A stretch of DNA of 15,718 nucleotides from Liolophura sinensis (GCF_032854445.1 NC_088299.1:19463608-19479325), one strand, 5' to 3'. Counted from the first letter of the stretch, positions 1 to 9,311 are shown. Translations and numbers: made by a program. Notes: a model not told the origin generated them from the sequence alone.

Positions 1-429
1 GTTCCACTGACTTACTCATCCGAAGGCTCTGTTCCCATACAGGAATTTTACTGATGGACGTCCTCTCTGCTGTGAACTAGACCGTTGCCTATTTTAAAAA
101 TTTACAAATGATTTCTTGCCTACACCGTCTATAATTCTTAGTTACACGGCCAGACATTAATAGGTGAGCAACTTATTTTAATTCTCAAGACCTATTTGCA
201 AATCATTTCTTATTAAATTAAGAAATTTGGTCTCCTGACGTGTACACCTTGATGCCCTGAACTGTACACCTGAGAAACTATTTCTCCTGCATGTGTATGT
301 GTAGCTTAATTCTCACACTTGAGGTGGATTTTCAACTCAAATCCTTTATTTCAGGACTCGAAAGATGCAAGCAACTGTGACATTGTCATTTGATACATTT
401 GTGTTTGCCTGTTTCACCTGTATTTGCAG
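1..429 (+). other. 3' part of the DENND11 intron upstream of the first visible exon
   Basis: Reading frames are closed here and none resembles the N-terminal part of DENND11, so this is taken as intron. It ends in a pyrimidine-rich tract and TTTGCAG, a good 3' splice site, at 423-429. The upstream exons, including the start codon, lie outside the window. No repeat or RNA gene was recognised in it. Confidence 0.7.
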
Positions 430-588
430 ATATTTTCGAAAAGATAATTTATTTGGGCTTTCCTGTTTTGAGAACATGCGTGTTGAGAGTGAGATAGAGC
501 GAGGAGCACGGATGAAGTCTGTAGGTATCCTAGCCACCTCCTACACCTTGTTGTACAGACATATGCAGTTTTTAGAGACCCAGGTCAG
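430..588 (+). CDS. DENND11: DENND11 exon (first in window), [12 protein letters not shown] block
   Basis: The acceptor is TTTGCAG before 430 and the donor is GTGAGT at 589. The first base completes a split codon, probably Ile given human IYFRK. The exon reads YFRK...LFGLSCFEN, then [16 protein letters not shown] and [15 protein letters not shown], and ends with two bases of an Arg codon (phase 2). This is one of the best conserved stretches of the family, in the N-terminal DENN region. Confidence 0.95.
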
Positions 589-3500
589 GTGAGTACGGCA
601 GAGCAGAACCTATACATGTACGTTGTAAGTGCAGATGTATTCTGATTCATGGTAACAGTATAGAACAGCTCATATGACTTCATTTAGTACTTCAGCTGGG
701 CAACATAATGTACCAAGCAATACTGCATAATCTACAGTTGTAGTTAGCATGATGTTCTGGTTGCCTCCGCCCAGAAAACTTTCTGCCCTCATATGGGTGA
801 AAAATTCTTGTCTGTGATATTCAACATCAATCAAATAAATTAATAAATAAATAGCATGATGCACATTCTATATAAAGCTTGTTTAAAATTCATTTATTTA
901 GTTATTTGATTGGTGTTTTACGCCGTACTCAAGAATATTTCACTTACGCAACGGCAGCCAGGATTATGGTGGGAGAAAACCGGGCATGGCCCGGACGAAA
1001 CCCACGACCATCTGCAGGTTGATGCCTTCCCATGTACTGCCGGAGTGTTTAAAATTTAAAACCTGTTTCTCCATACAAGTAAAATTATTATGTGCAGATG
1101 GATTTACAAAGCTAATTACATGTACCCTAATCCCTCAACCTTTTGGCGTGTGAAAGAGTAACTTTCAGTGCATTTTATGCACATTTATGTTAACTTTATG
1201 GAGACAGATCTACATTGGTTGGATTGGCCAATCTCAGGGATTCACAAAAAGTAGAGTTTTGTCAGTCTACACAGAAAAATGCATTCAGAATATGCTTAAA
1301 TAAACACATTGCAAACATGTGAAAAGTTTGAAGAATTACAGTACAAGTCACTATACATGCTATATTGGATAGATAAATAATCACATGTGATGTTCCTCAG
1401 CAGTAAAACAATTTGTATGGCTAGCCATTTGTGAAGTAGTGGCATCTTACAAAATTATGGTTTCAGTCTACAAAATTTCTGCCAAATATTTGTATTTCTC
1501 TTCTTACAGTAGATAAGACTATATGTACCTGATTGTATAAACAAGTAGTAAACTGCTACATGCAGTTATTGACAACATAATCATCTCTGATTTTAAGCTA
1601 CAAATGTGATTGGAGAATGTATTTGGTATTATATATTTCCCCAAATACATTCCAGCATTTAGTGAAGATTCTTCAAAAAAAAGAGAAATAATGCATCATT
1701 TTTATTATGGGCATAACTCATTGCATTGGGCGTGTTTTGTTTTCCCCATCAGACTACATGTTGAGATGACTGGGTAAGAGGATGGGAAATCCCCAGGGTG
1801 AAGGTCGTGGTCACATGTAGTGAACTCTGTAATACTGCTATTATAACGTATCATATACAGCCTGGGGTGTTTAGATCCATGGTTGTTAAATTATTCAGGG
1901 ACTGAAACATAGAAAATATGTAGAGTCCAGCTTAAACTTCACATTTCTACCCCAGGTATTTAATATGATTTTTAGTAATTTTCCCTTTTTTTCGGTTCAG
2001 TTTTTGATTTTGTTTGAAGTCTATGTACCTGGTTGAAAAGGTGGAGGGAAGGATAGATGTAAATGTGTGACTGAAGTGTAAAGTTTAAACGGAGAGTATT
2101 TTACTTCAGGAAGTGTGTAATCCCTGTGTAATCTTACTTATGTATGAACATTTAAACTTTATTGTGAGACTTTTGTCTTTGGAATGTAGAAAATCTTTAG
2201 AAATACTACATGTATCAGTACTACAGATGCACTTAATTTTTCTGAATAGATTTTCCAAATATCATGTTAACTACTATTTCTCAATGACTAAGTAATACAA
2301 TCACATTAAAAGTAAAAAAAGAGAACAGATTGAAGTGTTGCAGAAGACGAGATCTGTGTCTTCCATTAAAATATCCCTAGGCATTTCTGTACAGTTTGTT
2401 GATGTTGGCAGTATTCTCTTTTTATATGCATTATGATGGATTTGAAGTTGATGGTTTTGTTCTGGTGGTGAAGGGTGGTGCTTAACCTCCAGGTCATGGC
2501 AGTCACAGATCCTCTCATAGCTTCCATTAGGTGATCTCTGTATCTATGTTGTTGTTGTAGTGTACACTACCCCTTCATATCCCTCACTTTGTGTATACCT
2601 TATATTATTTACAGGGATGGTGAAATGCCTTTAGCCATCATAGACTTGTAGTATTGCTGTGCGAAACAAATGACTTTTGAAATATGACTTAGTTGCTCCG
2701 ATGTACAGGAATATAACTAGTACAGTACACATTATGTGTTATCTAATATAGTCTGTTGACATCCTCTTGACCATGCAGGCACCAATTAGAAATCCCTGGC
2801 AAGTATACTCAGCTAAAGGCATTTTACGATGACAAGAAGGGCACGCTGCCAGCGGGTAGTACATCCGACATCTTACTCCAGCTTCCCTCCCCAGCCTCGA
2901 CTCCCTCCACCCCCAGCAGAGAGCTGTTACCCGAGCTTAGGGTAAGAAATACCTCACAGTGGCGGGAGAATGAGCCCGTTCAATTAGCATGCTAGCATAC
3001 AGGGTCTCATTGTGTCTTTCAGAAAAATGGCCTAATACACATGTATGTATTAAAAAATCAAATTACATTCTGCTTTTGGGCACATTTTAACGATTTTGTG
3101 CCTTCAGCATGTTCAGATATGCCTTTTGTGCCGTCAGCATGTTCAAACATGCGTTTTGTGCCATCAGCATGATCAAACAGAGAAAATGTGAAAGAATGAA
3201 CAAAAATGGGTCAAATGGCCTTTTTGCTCTAAATAAAACTGGTACCTAATTTTTAAATGTCGATTACTTCTTTTAAAAATTCACATGAAAGGACTGAAAA
3301 AAATTTCCTGGATCCGAAACTGCTGTGCCTTTTTTTGTTTCCAACTAGCAGATGATGGATCTGGTATTTTGATACATGCAGGATTTGTCTGAGAGCCACC
3401 AACGCGTAGTGTCGTAACCAGTGTGTTAATGTGGCTCACACTTAGATTGGTTAGTTCACATTCAGCTGTGTAAACTTCACCGATACCTGGTCTAAACATG

Positions 3501-6500
3501 TACTAAATGATATGATAAAGCTGAAATATTGCTGACATGGCATTGGGCTATGCGGCTGTGTAAATTTATTGAGTATGATGTATGGAGATAAGCATACGCT
3601 GCGTCATCTCCATTGGGTCATCGGAGCGTATGCGTATTTAGTGTCATCAGAGCGTATGTGTATTTAGTGTCATCGGGGAGCTTATGTGTATTTAGTGTCA
3701 TCGGAGCTTATGTGTATTTATGTGCAAAAGGTGTTCATTACGTTCATTAGTTTGGAAAGAATGAGAACTCTGTACTGGAAAAATAAAAGGTTTTTCACTT
3801 GGTAGTTTTACATATATTACTCATAATTCATCAACCTGGTTTCTTGTTTACTTGGTGTATACTTTTTGAAGTTTGGTTTAGTTTTGTTCTCTCTTTTTTT
3901 ACTTCTTAAACAAAACTGTTGGCGATCATTTATCTTAAGTATAAAAAGTACAGGGATACACTCAGATTTAGTGGATTCTTTATTTATTTAGATTAAAAAG
4001 GTTGGAAAATTATGATATTCAAGTGAAAAGGAAAATACAGGTACATATATGTAATGAGATTATTTACAAGCACTATGATAACCGTGCTGTGGAACTAATC
4101 TTCAGTCTTCGTTATTTTCAGATCACACATCCTGCTGGTTGTTTTGCACAGTTTATGAAGTTTTTCGGAGAGCAAATATTCATCCTGTGGAAATATGTCC
4201 TTTTACAAAAGCGACTTTTGTTTTTCTCGCCACCTCCAATTGGTGTGGTGTGCTACAGAGGTAAGAGGTGGAATCATGTAGGCTATATTACATTCACCAG
4301 TGATCTGGAATATTTGTAGTGCATTAATCCCATATTGTCAGGTAATATTTTATGTATGGAAACTGACGTAAAATGTTTCCCCCCAAAATAATGAATTGCA
4401 TGTAAAACCTTTGGTGCTGAAACTCGATTCTGCCAGTATCCAAGAAAACCTTATAACAACCTTTTTAAGATAAATAGAATTCCTAGAATAAGGCAAAATG
4501 AGCAACTTATTCATGGATCAAATTTTAGGTCATTTACCATTTTCTAAGAAAATCCTGTTTATCTACTTGGAAAAAGTTTCTATAGCTGAGTATATATTCA
4601 AATACTACTTCCAAAATTCTGGCTTCATGCAGAAATGAATTAAAAACATGATTATGTTAAATTTGTGACATACAGGTCAAACCAGCTATCATAAAAGCAG
4701 AGAAAAGTGGTTGTTTGTATTTAAAGAGTTGTTTACCCTAATTACTCAATCAAACTTTCAGTGCAATTTATGCGCATTCTTACCTTGATTGAATGGATTG
4801 GTTTTAAAGCTTCACAGAAAATATAATTTTATCATTTTATATTATTTATTTCTACACAGAATAATGGCTTCAGAATAAGCTTGAATTAACGCCTTGTAAA
4901 CATGAAAAAAGGTTGAAGAATGAGAGTAGCAGGAAGGGAGTATTAATTTTGACCATGTTTATCGTGTGAAATTTTCTCATGGCAAAGTTGTAAGCAGAAT
5001 AACTTTTCCTACAATATGTGTATTATTTGGTTGTGTATCGTGTTGGTAAATCACTTCTTTAACAGTAACCATATTGTGTTTCACCAATACTGCGTGTTAT
5101 ATCCGTACAGTAAGGAATTAACGTTGATTACTTTCAGTGTATTGCACATGTTGTTTGGGGAACCATGATATAGAAGGCCTAGGGAGCCAAAGTATCAAAC
5201 CCCATTTCTACATCAATGTTGCTGACATTGAGACTCTGGAGTCAGAAGTGGCCTATATAGCATGTGAGTATTATAGTACCTGGATCCTTTGATTGTTGGG
5301 GGATTGGGGGTGACAGGGTTGAGGTTTGGGCTAAGGGAAGGGTTGAGGGTGGGTCAGAAGTGGCCTATATAACATGTGAGTATTATAGTACCTGAATCCT
5401 TTGATTGTTGGGGGAGCGGGGTGACAGGGTAGAGAGGGTTGGGGTGTGGTCGGCGTATATAGGCAGAGCCTGAGAAGTCTTGAGTTGATGTTTTTTGACT
5501 AAGATCGTTGACTCTCCAGGTTACATAGTTTGACTACTTGGACATGTTGTTGTTGTTTCAGGTACGACAGAGAAAATATTTGAGAGTAAGACCCACCTGT
5601 ATGATGTATATATAAACAACCAGAATGTTACAACACATTCTCCTATCCTCAGAGACTTGCTCAAGGTCAGCGATGCCGACAAGGACAAGTTTGCCAAACT
5701 CAACAATCAACGGTAATCTAATTCTGAATGGTTATGAAAACTGACTGAGTCAAAGAAAAGTTAGAGATATTTTGAAATGACTTTAGGTATGAAAGATATG
5801 TACTTTTATCCTATACCTATGCGTGTTGCTCGTCTGAGTAACCGTGTGATATTTTTCCTTGTCACCATCCTCTGAACATTCGCACAGTGTGATATTTTTC
5901 CTTGTCACCATCCTCTGAACATTCGCACAGTGTGATATTTTTCCTTGTCACCATCCTCTGAACATTCGCACAGTGTGATATTTTTCCTTGTCACCATCCT
6001 CTGAACATTCGCACAGTGCGATATTTTTCCTTGTCACCATCCTCTGAATATTTGCACAGTGCGATATTTTTCCTTGTCACCATCTTCTGAACATTCGCAT
6101 ACGCCGAACTGCTTTCACACTTGATGACATCTGGCTGGGAAAGCTCTGTTTTTCGAAATGGGAATTTCCATGCAGTGCTGACCTACTACACATGAACATG
6201 TGATTTAATGTCGTTAAACCCTTATAAAAAGTGTTTCTACACTGTGTGGCAAACTGTCTATTATTTATGTCGACTGCTTCTTGATTTTTTTGTACGACCA
6301 GATTCCATTCAGTGGCGCATACGGCTGTCATTTCAGGCCAGATTTACCGTTCAAACCATCCACACATTATTAAAGTGTTTTCACCATTTTTCTTCGTCAT
6401 CAGCTACAGGAGAAAAGCTTCCAGTAGTGTGGTATAAATGTCAGCCAATAGGAAAATCCATAACTATGAAATCCATAATGAAGAATATGGCAAAAAAATC

Positions 6501-8423
6501 TAACTTACCTGGCTGTTTAACAAACCATAAGCTAGCAAAACTGTGTGTACCCGACTCCTTGATGCTGGTATAGCAACTTGCTGGTCAAAGATGTTGCAAG
6601 CATCAACAAATAAGCTGTCGTTTCTCCTAGTATGGTACTGGTATGCAGGAAAACATGAGCCACATCATTTCAAATGCATCCAGTTGCTCGTAGCCTTCCA
6701 CCTCACCTCCTACCAACCCACAAACTTCAAAAGACTTCCTGCAGTCTACACCGGTGTGCAACCCTCCAATTTTGTAAATTGTTGAAGTTGGGCCTACATG
6801 TTCACTTGTAAAGTAGGTCAAATTTTTGTTGGTGCACACAAATCTGGAGTATATTTCAAAGTTGTTGAACTGGGTAGTCCCAACCCAGATGAAGTTTAGA
6901 TTTTTGGTTTTTCAGAAATTGACCATATGTGGAATAATTTAAAAAGTAATTTTTTAAAAGCACAGTTACAGGTACAGGATGTTTTAGAATGAACTCCATG
7001 TGCAGGTAATGATTTAGAAACGTTGCGCAAAGCAACCGAGTACGAGGTACATTCCTGGATTTTAATGTCCCAAAATAGATTTTATAGGAGGTATATGATA
7101 AATAGATTATCACTGTGCTGATCTGCATAGTCGTATCAATCTCGTTCTATGCAGCAGTGTGCTTGTTTGATACGCCAGTGCAAACATACATTGCATGACG
7201 ATTATTAATGATTAGCTGATGAGAAGCTGACAGAGAAGGTCCATCAGGTATTGTTCTATGTTGCGAATGACAATAACTGTGAAAATAGTAAATGTAGAAT
7301 CTGGTTGCACAAGATTATTTGTGTTGTTTTTGAAATTAAAACTTTTGACCACAGAGATATAGAAAAACAGCTGCCTTATTGTTTGCACTTGTATCTTTGT
7401 GACTGACATAATATCTTCAGTTTCTGGTGATGCATATGACCTGTAGTACATGAAGCTGGATCACTGTGTAGATATTGGTTATCTCCCTTTCACAGGTCAG
7501 CCCATCTGTTTTCTATGCAGGAGTTGGGAGATCAGAACACAAACGAAGAGGAGATATTTACCTCGTGAGTCACAATAATTTCAGTGTAGAGAACAGGTGT
7601 CCAAATAGTGCCTACAGGGTTATGTAAGAACATGTGGGTCAGTGGCTGTAACAGCCTGTTAGAAAACAGCTTTTTCAAGCTTGGTCAGATGAAATGACCA
7701 TGTGTACGGCATATTTATATGAAAGAAGGGGGGTAACTTTAGTACAGGATAAACAAACTACCAGAGGATCCAGGTGTCCTGTCAATGGGGCGTTGTTTGA
7801 AAGAGGGTGATGAGGGTGTATGTTGCCGAAAAAATGAGATCAAGTACAAAGTGAAGAAACTGTACAAGTGTCATTGCGAATCCTGTGAGTTTCCCAAGCT
7901 TTCCTGTTTTCCTCTAAGTGAAGCTGGTTACACAGGAATTCATCCCATGTAACAATAACATGACAAAAAGGTTAGAAGGGTGCAGCATCAGTAATAATAG
8001 GATCAAGAAATAATGTTTTGTACAACTTGGAGATACTGTGCAGATGTTGATAGTGTCTAGTACAAAAACTGAGAGTTTCAAAAGCTTTGCTTGCTAACTG
8101 TAGCAGGAAGTATGATTAAATAGAAATCACTTAGGTCACAGGACTGTAAATTGAAATATTTCAAAAGAAGTTAATGCCTTTGGTATGTTAGGACAACTCA
8201 TGATTTTGTGACGTGTATTAACAGGTTCTTCACAGAGCAGAACAACCGTTTGTTCCAGACATTACTGGACGTGTCATGTTCCCAGGATCGTCAGCTGACG
8301 TCTGAGCACATGAGGAGCATGGGGCTGGACCCCCAGGGGGACCGGGCATTCCTCATGGAGCTGGTGGAAGCTTACGGCATTGACGTCGTCCTCATGGTGG
8401 ACAACCCCTGCTGTCCTAAGTGA
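430..8423 (+). CDS. DENND11: DENN domain-containing protein 11 (DENND11/LCHN), 3' seven coding exons, N-terminus off-window
   Basis: Joining 430-588, 2779-2941, 4122-4260, 5138-5263, 5562-5712, 7496-7564 and 8225-8423 gives one uninterrupted frame of 335 residues plus a stop (1006 nt). It matches human DENND11 (KIAA1147, about 455 residues, compared from memory) almost throughout. Hallmarks in order are [89 protein letters not shown] and a C-terminal DNPCCPK. The family has a tripartite DENN fold; DENN proteins generally act as guanine-nucleotide exchange factors for Rab GTPases on membranes. Vertebrate DENND11 has been linked to neuritogenesis, and its Rab target is not evident here. All six complete introns are GT-AG with phases 2,0,1,1,2,2. 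The intact frame and conserved splice sites argue for a functional gene. About 100 N-terminal residues are missing only because the window begins inside the gene. Confidence 0.96.
797..854 (+). repeat. Diverged SINE 3' end with AAATAAAT-type tail, + strand
   Basis: The segment runs GTGAAAAATTCTTG, then CATCAATCAAATAAAT, then TAATAAATAAAT. It aligns over its length with the 3' end of the better preserved element at 891-1044 on the other strand, though the middle is diverged. The tRNA-derived head is not recognisable upstream, so it is either 5'-truncated or too diverged to see. Confidence 0.55.
891..1044 (-). repeat. tRNA-type SINE fragment (body and tail), minus strand
   Basis: Read on the minus strand it ends in GGCGTAAAACACCAATCAA followed by an ATAAATAA-type tail. 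On the plus strand it starts CATTTATTTAG, continues GATTGGTGTTTTACGCCG, and includes GGTGGGAGAAAACCGGGC and CCCACGACCATCTGCAGG. I recognise this as a SINE body common in molluscan and other lophotrochozoan genomes, in full copies carrying a tRNA-like head with A and B boxes. That head is absent, so this copy is 5'-truncated at about 1044. The exact family name was not verified. Confidence 0.75.
1121..1343 (+). repeat. Dispersed repeat, copy 1 (intron 1)
   Basis: It shares ordered blocks with 4733-4930: TACCCTAAT, AACTTTCAGTGCA(A/T)TTTATGC, a GGATTGG block, TCTACACAGAA(A/T)AATG, TTCAGAATA and GTTTGAAGAAT/GGTTGAAGAAT. The order and orientation are the same and spacing differs by small indels, so the two are copies of one interspersed element. 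No coding capacity, terminal inverted repeats or tRNA-like head were seen, so its class is unknown. Confidence 0.7.
2779..2941 (+). CDS. DENND11: DENND11 exon, HQLEIPGKY and Pro/Ser/Thr linker
   Basis: The exon lies between CATGCAG and GTAAGA. Its first base completes the split Arg codon. It reads [24 protein letters not shown], then a less conserved 30-residue linker that includes the low-complexity [10 protein letters not shown] before LLPELR, and ends at a codon boundary (phase 0). The N-terminal half matches human DENND11 closely. The linker corresponds to a stretch that has diverged between this animal and vertebrates. Confidence 0.94.
3094..3183. repeat. Minisatellite, three copies of a 30-bp unit
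   Basis: Units begin at 3094, 3124 and 3154 with TTTTGTGCC, followed by a variable base and TCAGCATG(T/A)TCA. The copies differ at a few positions. It lies inside DENND11 intron 2. Confidence 0.9.
3617..3722. repeat. Minisatellite, four copies of a 26-28-bp unit
   Basis: Units start at 3617, 3643, 3669 and 3697 with GTCATC(G/A), continue with AGC(G/T)TATG(C/T)G and end in TATTTAGT. The third unit is 2 bp longer. A partial GTCATC copy and a 7-bp inverted repeat (TGGAGAT...ATCTCCA) lie just upstream. Confidence 0.9.
4122..4260 (+). CDS. DENND11: DENND11 exon, ITHPAGC to PPIGVVCYR core
   Basis: The acceptor is TATTTTCAG and the donor is GTAAGA. It encodes [18 protein letters not shown], then [17 protein letters not shown] and [11 protein letters not shown], and ends with one base of a Val codon (phase 1). 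This is the central DENN core, nearly identical to the human protein. The hydrophobic beta-strand followed by SPPP is typical of the cDENN region. Confidence 0.96.
4261..5137 (+). other. DENND11 intron of 877 bp
   Basis: It runs from GTAAGA to CTTTCAG. It carries the second copy of the dispersed repeat (4733-4930). Nothing else was recognised. Confidence 0.9.
4733..4930 (+). repeat. Dispersed repeat, copy 2 (intron 3)
   Basis: This is the counterpart of 1121-1343 in the same orientation. It shares TACCCTAAT, AACTTTCAGTGCA, TCTACACAGAA, TTCAGAATAAGC and GTTGAAGAATGAGAGTAGC-like blocks. The copies differ by many substitutions and short indels, which suggests old insertions. Confidence 0.7.
5138..5263 (+). 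CDS. DENND11: DENND11 exon, [12 protein letters not shown] block
   Basis: The exon lies between CTTTCAG and GTGAGT. It reads VYCTCCLGN, a short divergent loop, [12 protein letters not shown] and SEVAYIA, then one base of a Cys codon (phase 1). Human DENND11 has the same FYVNVADIESLE core. The last 23 bases and the donor are duplicated 112 bp downstream. Confidence 0.95.
5241..5444. repeat. 112-bp tandem duplication spanning the exon-4 end and its 5' splice site
   Basis: Copy 1 starts at 5241 (GTCAGAAGTGGCCTATATAG) inside the coding exon and runs 112 bp to 5352. Copy 2 starts at 5353 with one change over its first 20 bases, then continues through GTGAGTATTATAGTACCTG and a G-rich stretch, fading at about 5444. 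The second copy therefore carries the same GTGAGT donor at 5376. The G-rich 3' halves differ by small indels. Confidence 0.92.
5264..5561 (+). other. DENND11 intron of 298 bp
   Basis: It runs from GTGAGT to TGTTTCAG and is the shortest complete intron in the window. Much of it is the second half of the tandem duplication plus G-rich sequence with two G-quadruplex-type motifs (5328-5353 and 5410-5444). Confidence 0.92.
5562..5712 (+). CDS. DENND11: DENND11 exon, ACTTEKIFE and [10 protein letters not shown] block
   Basis: The acceptor is TGTTTCAG; the donor GTAATC is weaker than its neighbours. The exon completes the Cys codon and reads [40 protein letters not shown] and DKFAKLNNQ, ending with two bases of an Arg codon (phase 2). 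It aligns without gaps to the human segment TTEKIFEEK...NEQR. Confidence 0.95.
5713..7495 (+). other. DENND11 intron of 1783 bp
   Basis: It runs from GTAATC to TTCACAG. It opens with a six-copy 43-bp minisatellite (5844-6099). The remaining 1.4 kb is AT-rich; the open frames on both strands show no recognisable protein and are treated as chance. Confidence 0.9.
5844..6099. repeat. Minisatellite, six copies of a 43-bp unit
   Basis: Units start at 5844, 5887, 5930, 5973, 6016 and 6059, exactly 43 bp apart. The unit is GTG(T/C)GATATTTTTCC, TTGTCACCATCCTCTGAA, CATTCGCACA. The first four are essentially identical; units 5 and 6 carry GTGCG instead of GTGTG and a few further changes. Confidence 0.97.
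7496..7564 (+). CDS. DENND11: DENND11 short exon, acidic linker
   Basis: The exon lies between CTTTCACAG and GTGAGT. It reads [22 protein letters not shown], flanked by split Arg and Ser codons (both introns phase 2). It matches the human segment [22 protein letters not shown] in position and acidic character but is less conserved than its neighbours. The frame agrees with both flanking exons, which supports the call. Confidence 0.9.
7565..8224 (+). other. DENND11 intron of 660 bp
   Basis: It runs from GTGAGT to TATTAACAG. No repeat, exon or RNA gene was recognised. Confidence 0.9.
8225..8423 (+). CDS. DENND11: DENND11 terminal coding exon with stop
   Basis: The acceptor is TTAACAG. The exon reads [17 protein letters not shown], then [20 protein letters not shown] and [13 protein letters not shown], with TGA at 8421-8423. 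The C-terminus is the best conserved signature of DENND11 and is one residue (Lys) longer than the human end as I recall it. Its GC content is visibly higher than that of the flanking intron and UTR. Confidence 0.97.
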
Positions 8424-8776
8424 CTATGCCCAGTCAGGAGCGGATGACAAGGCACCATGAGATTACACAGGTCTATTCAGGGCTGTGTCTAGTGGGAAAT
8501 GACAAGCATAACCAACCAAATTGTGAGAGTTTGCCTAAGAGCGTCTTGCATGGGTCAGCATCATTTGGTGATTTTCCAGAAGAACAGATTAGGCATGTGC
8601 CATCAATCCAGTGTTGTCAACATGAGCATAGGTGGTCTGCTTTGATGTTGGACAGTGGGATATGTTCATCAAGGGGGGAGAACTCCCCTGTTAACCCCTC
8701 TTCCCTCACAGGTGGTTGATTCTCTCTGGCTGGCACCAGTGTTACATGGTGACCCTCTGCCATGGTACAAGCGGAG

Positions 8777-8805
8777 TGGCTGGCTGGCTGGCTGGCTGGC
8801 TGGCT
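8777..8805. repeat. (TGGC)n tetranucleotide microsatellite in the 3' UTR
   Basis: There are about seven uninterrupted TGGC units. Reading it in one frame gives an artificial GWLAGWLAG peptide, which is not a gene. Confidence 0.95.
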
Positions 8806-9311
8806 GTTGTGTGTTGCCAGTTGCCAAAAGATGGAATACCCTCCGAGAGCTTCAGACCAATGTCCCCCATGCTGGAAACTAGATCAAACAAATGTCCACC
8901 TTTGAACGATGAACCCATTCCTTGAATGTAAACCATTGTATAAATACACATAAATGTATGGTGACATTCATATGTGTAGTGGCATTCCTGTTGTATCATA
9001 CTTGTCTATATGAACTGCATCATAGGATTCTGTAATATTGCTAAAAATTGGACAAAGTCAGAAGAGCCTGAAACATTTGTAAACCCAGTGTAACTGATGA
9101 TTGTTAGTGTAACTGTGTTTTAGAGTGTGGTTGCCATTCCATTGTATTAGAGCAGTTTGTGATGCTCATCTCTAGTGTGGTGTACACTTCCCACACTCTT
9201 GCTGGAACTGGTTTGTGCTGTCCCACACATGCGTACACTGGGAGTTGATTAACATACACGTGTGTAGTCACAGATTGGAGAGTTCAGGTGAAGTAATCAC
9301 TCAAGACCATC

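Larger units (their letters stand above)
589..2778 (+). other. DENND11 intron of 2190 bp
   Basis: It runs from GTGAGT to CATGCAG. It holds two SINE-derived tails facing each other (about 797-854 and 891-1044) and one copy of a dispersed repeat (1121-1343) that recurs in intron 3. The rest is AT-rich. I saw no further exon and no RNA gene in it. Confidence 0.9.
2942..4121 (+). other. DENND11 intron of 1180 bp
   Basis: It runs from GTAAGA to TTTTCAG. It contains two unrelated minisatellites (3094-3183 and 3617-3722) and otherwise AT-rich sequence. No additional exon was recognised. Confidence 0.9.

Noticed and set aside
4002-4319. 105-codon open frame reading through DENND11 exon 3
   Set aside because: Only 4122-4260 matches the protein family. 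The flanks are intron read-through bounded by good splice sites.
5844-6099. Regular direct repeats resembling a CRISPR array
   Set aside because: The 43-bp units are contiguous with no unique spacers, and the sequence is inside an animal intron, so it is a minisatellite.
6503-6512. ACTTACCTGG, identical to part of the U1 snRNA 5' end
   Set aside because: The rest of U1 does not follow. It is equally the complement of a consensus 5' splice site, and no minus-strand exon is recognisable there, so chance is likely.
8655-8925. Overlapping open frames after the DENND11 stop, one with a GWLAGWLAG repeat
   Set aside because: The repetitive peptide comes from the TGGC microsatellite in the 3' UTR; no coding support.
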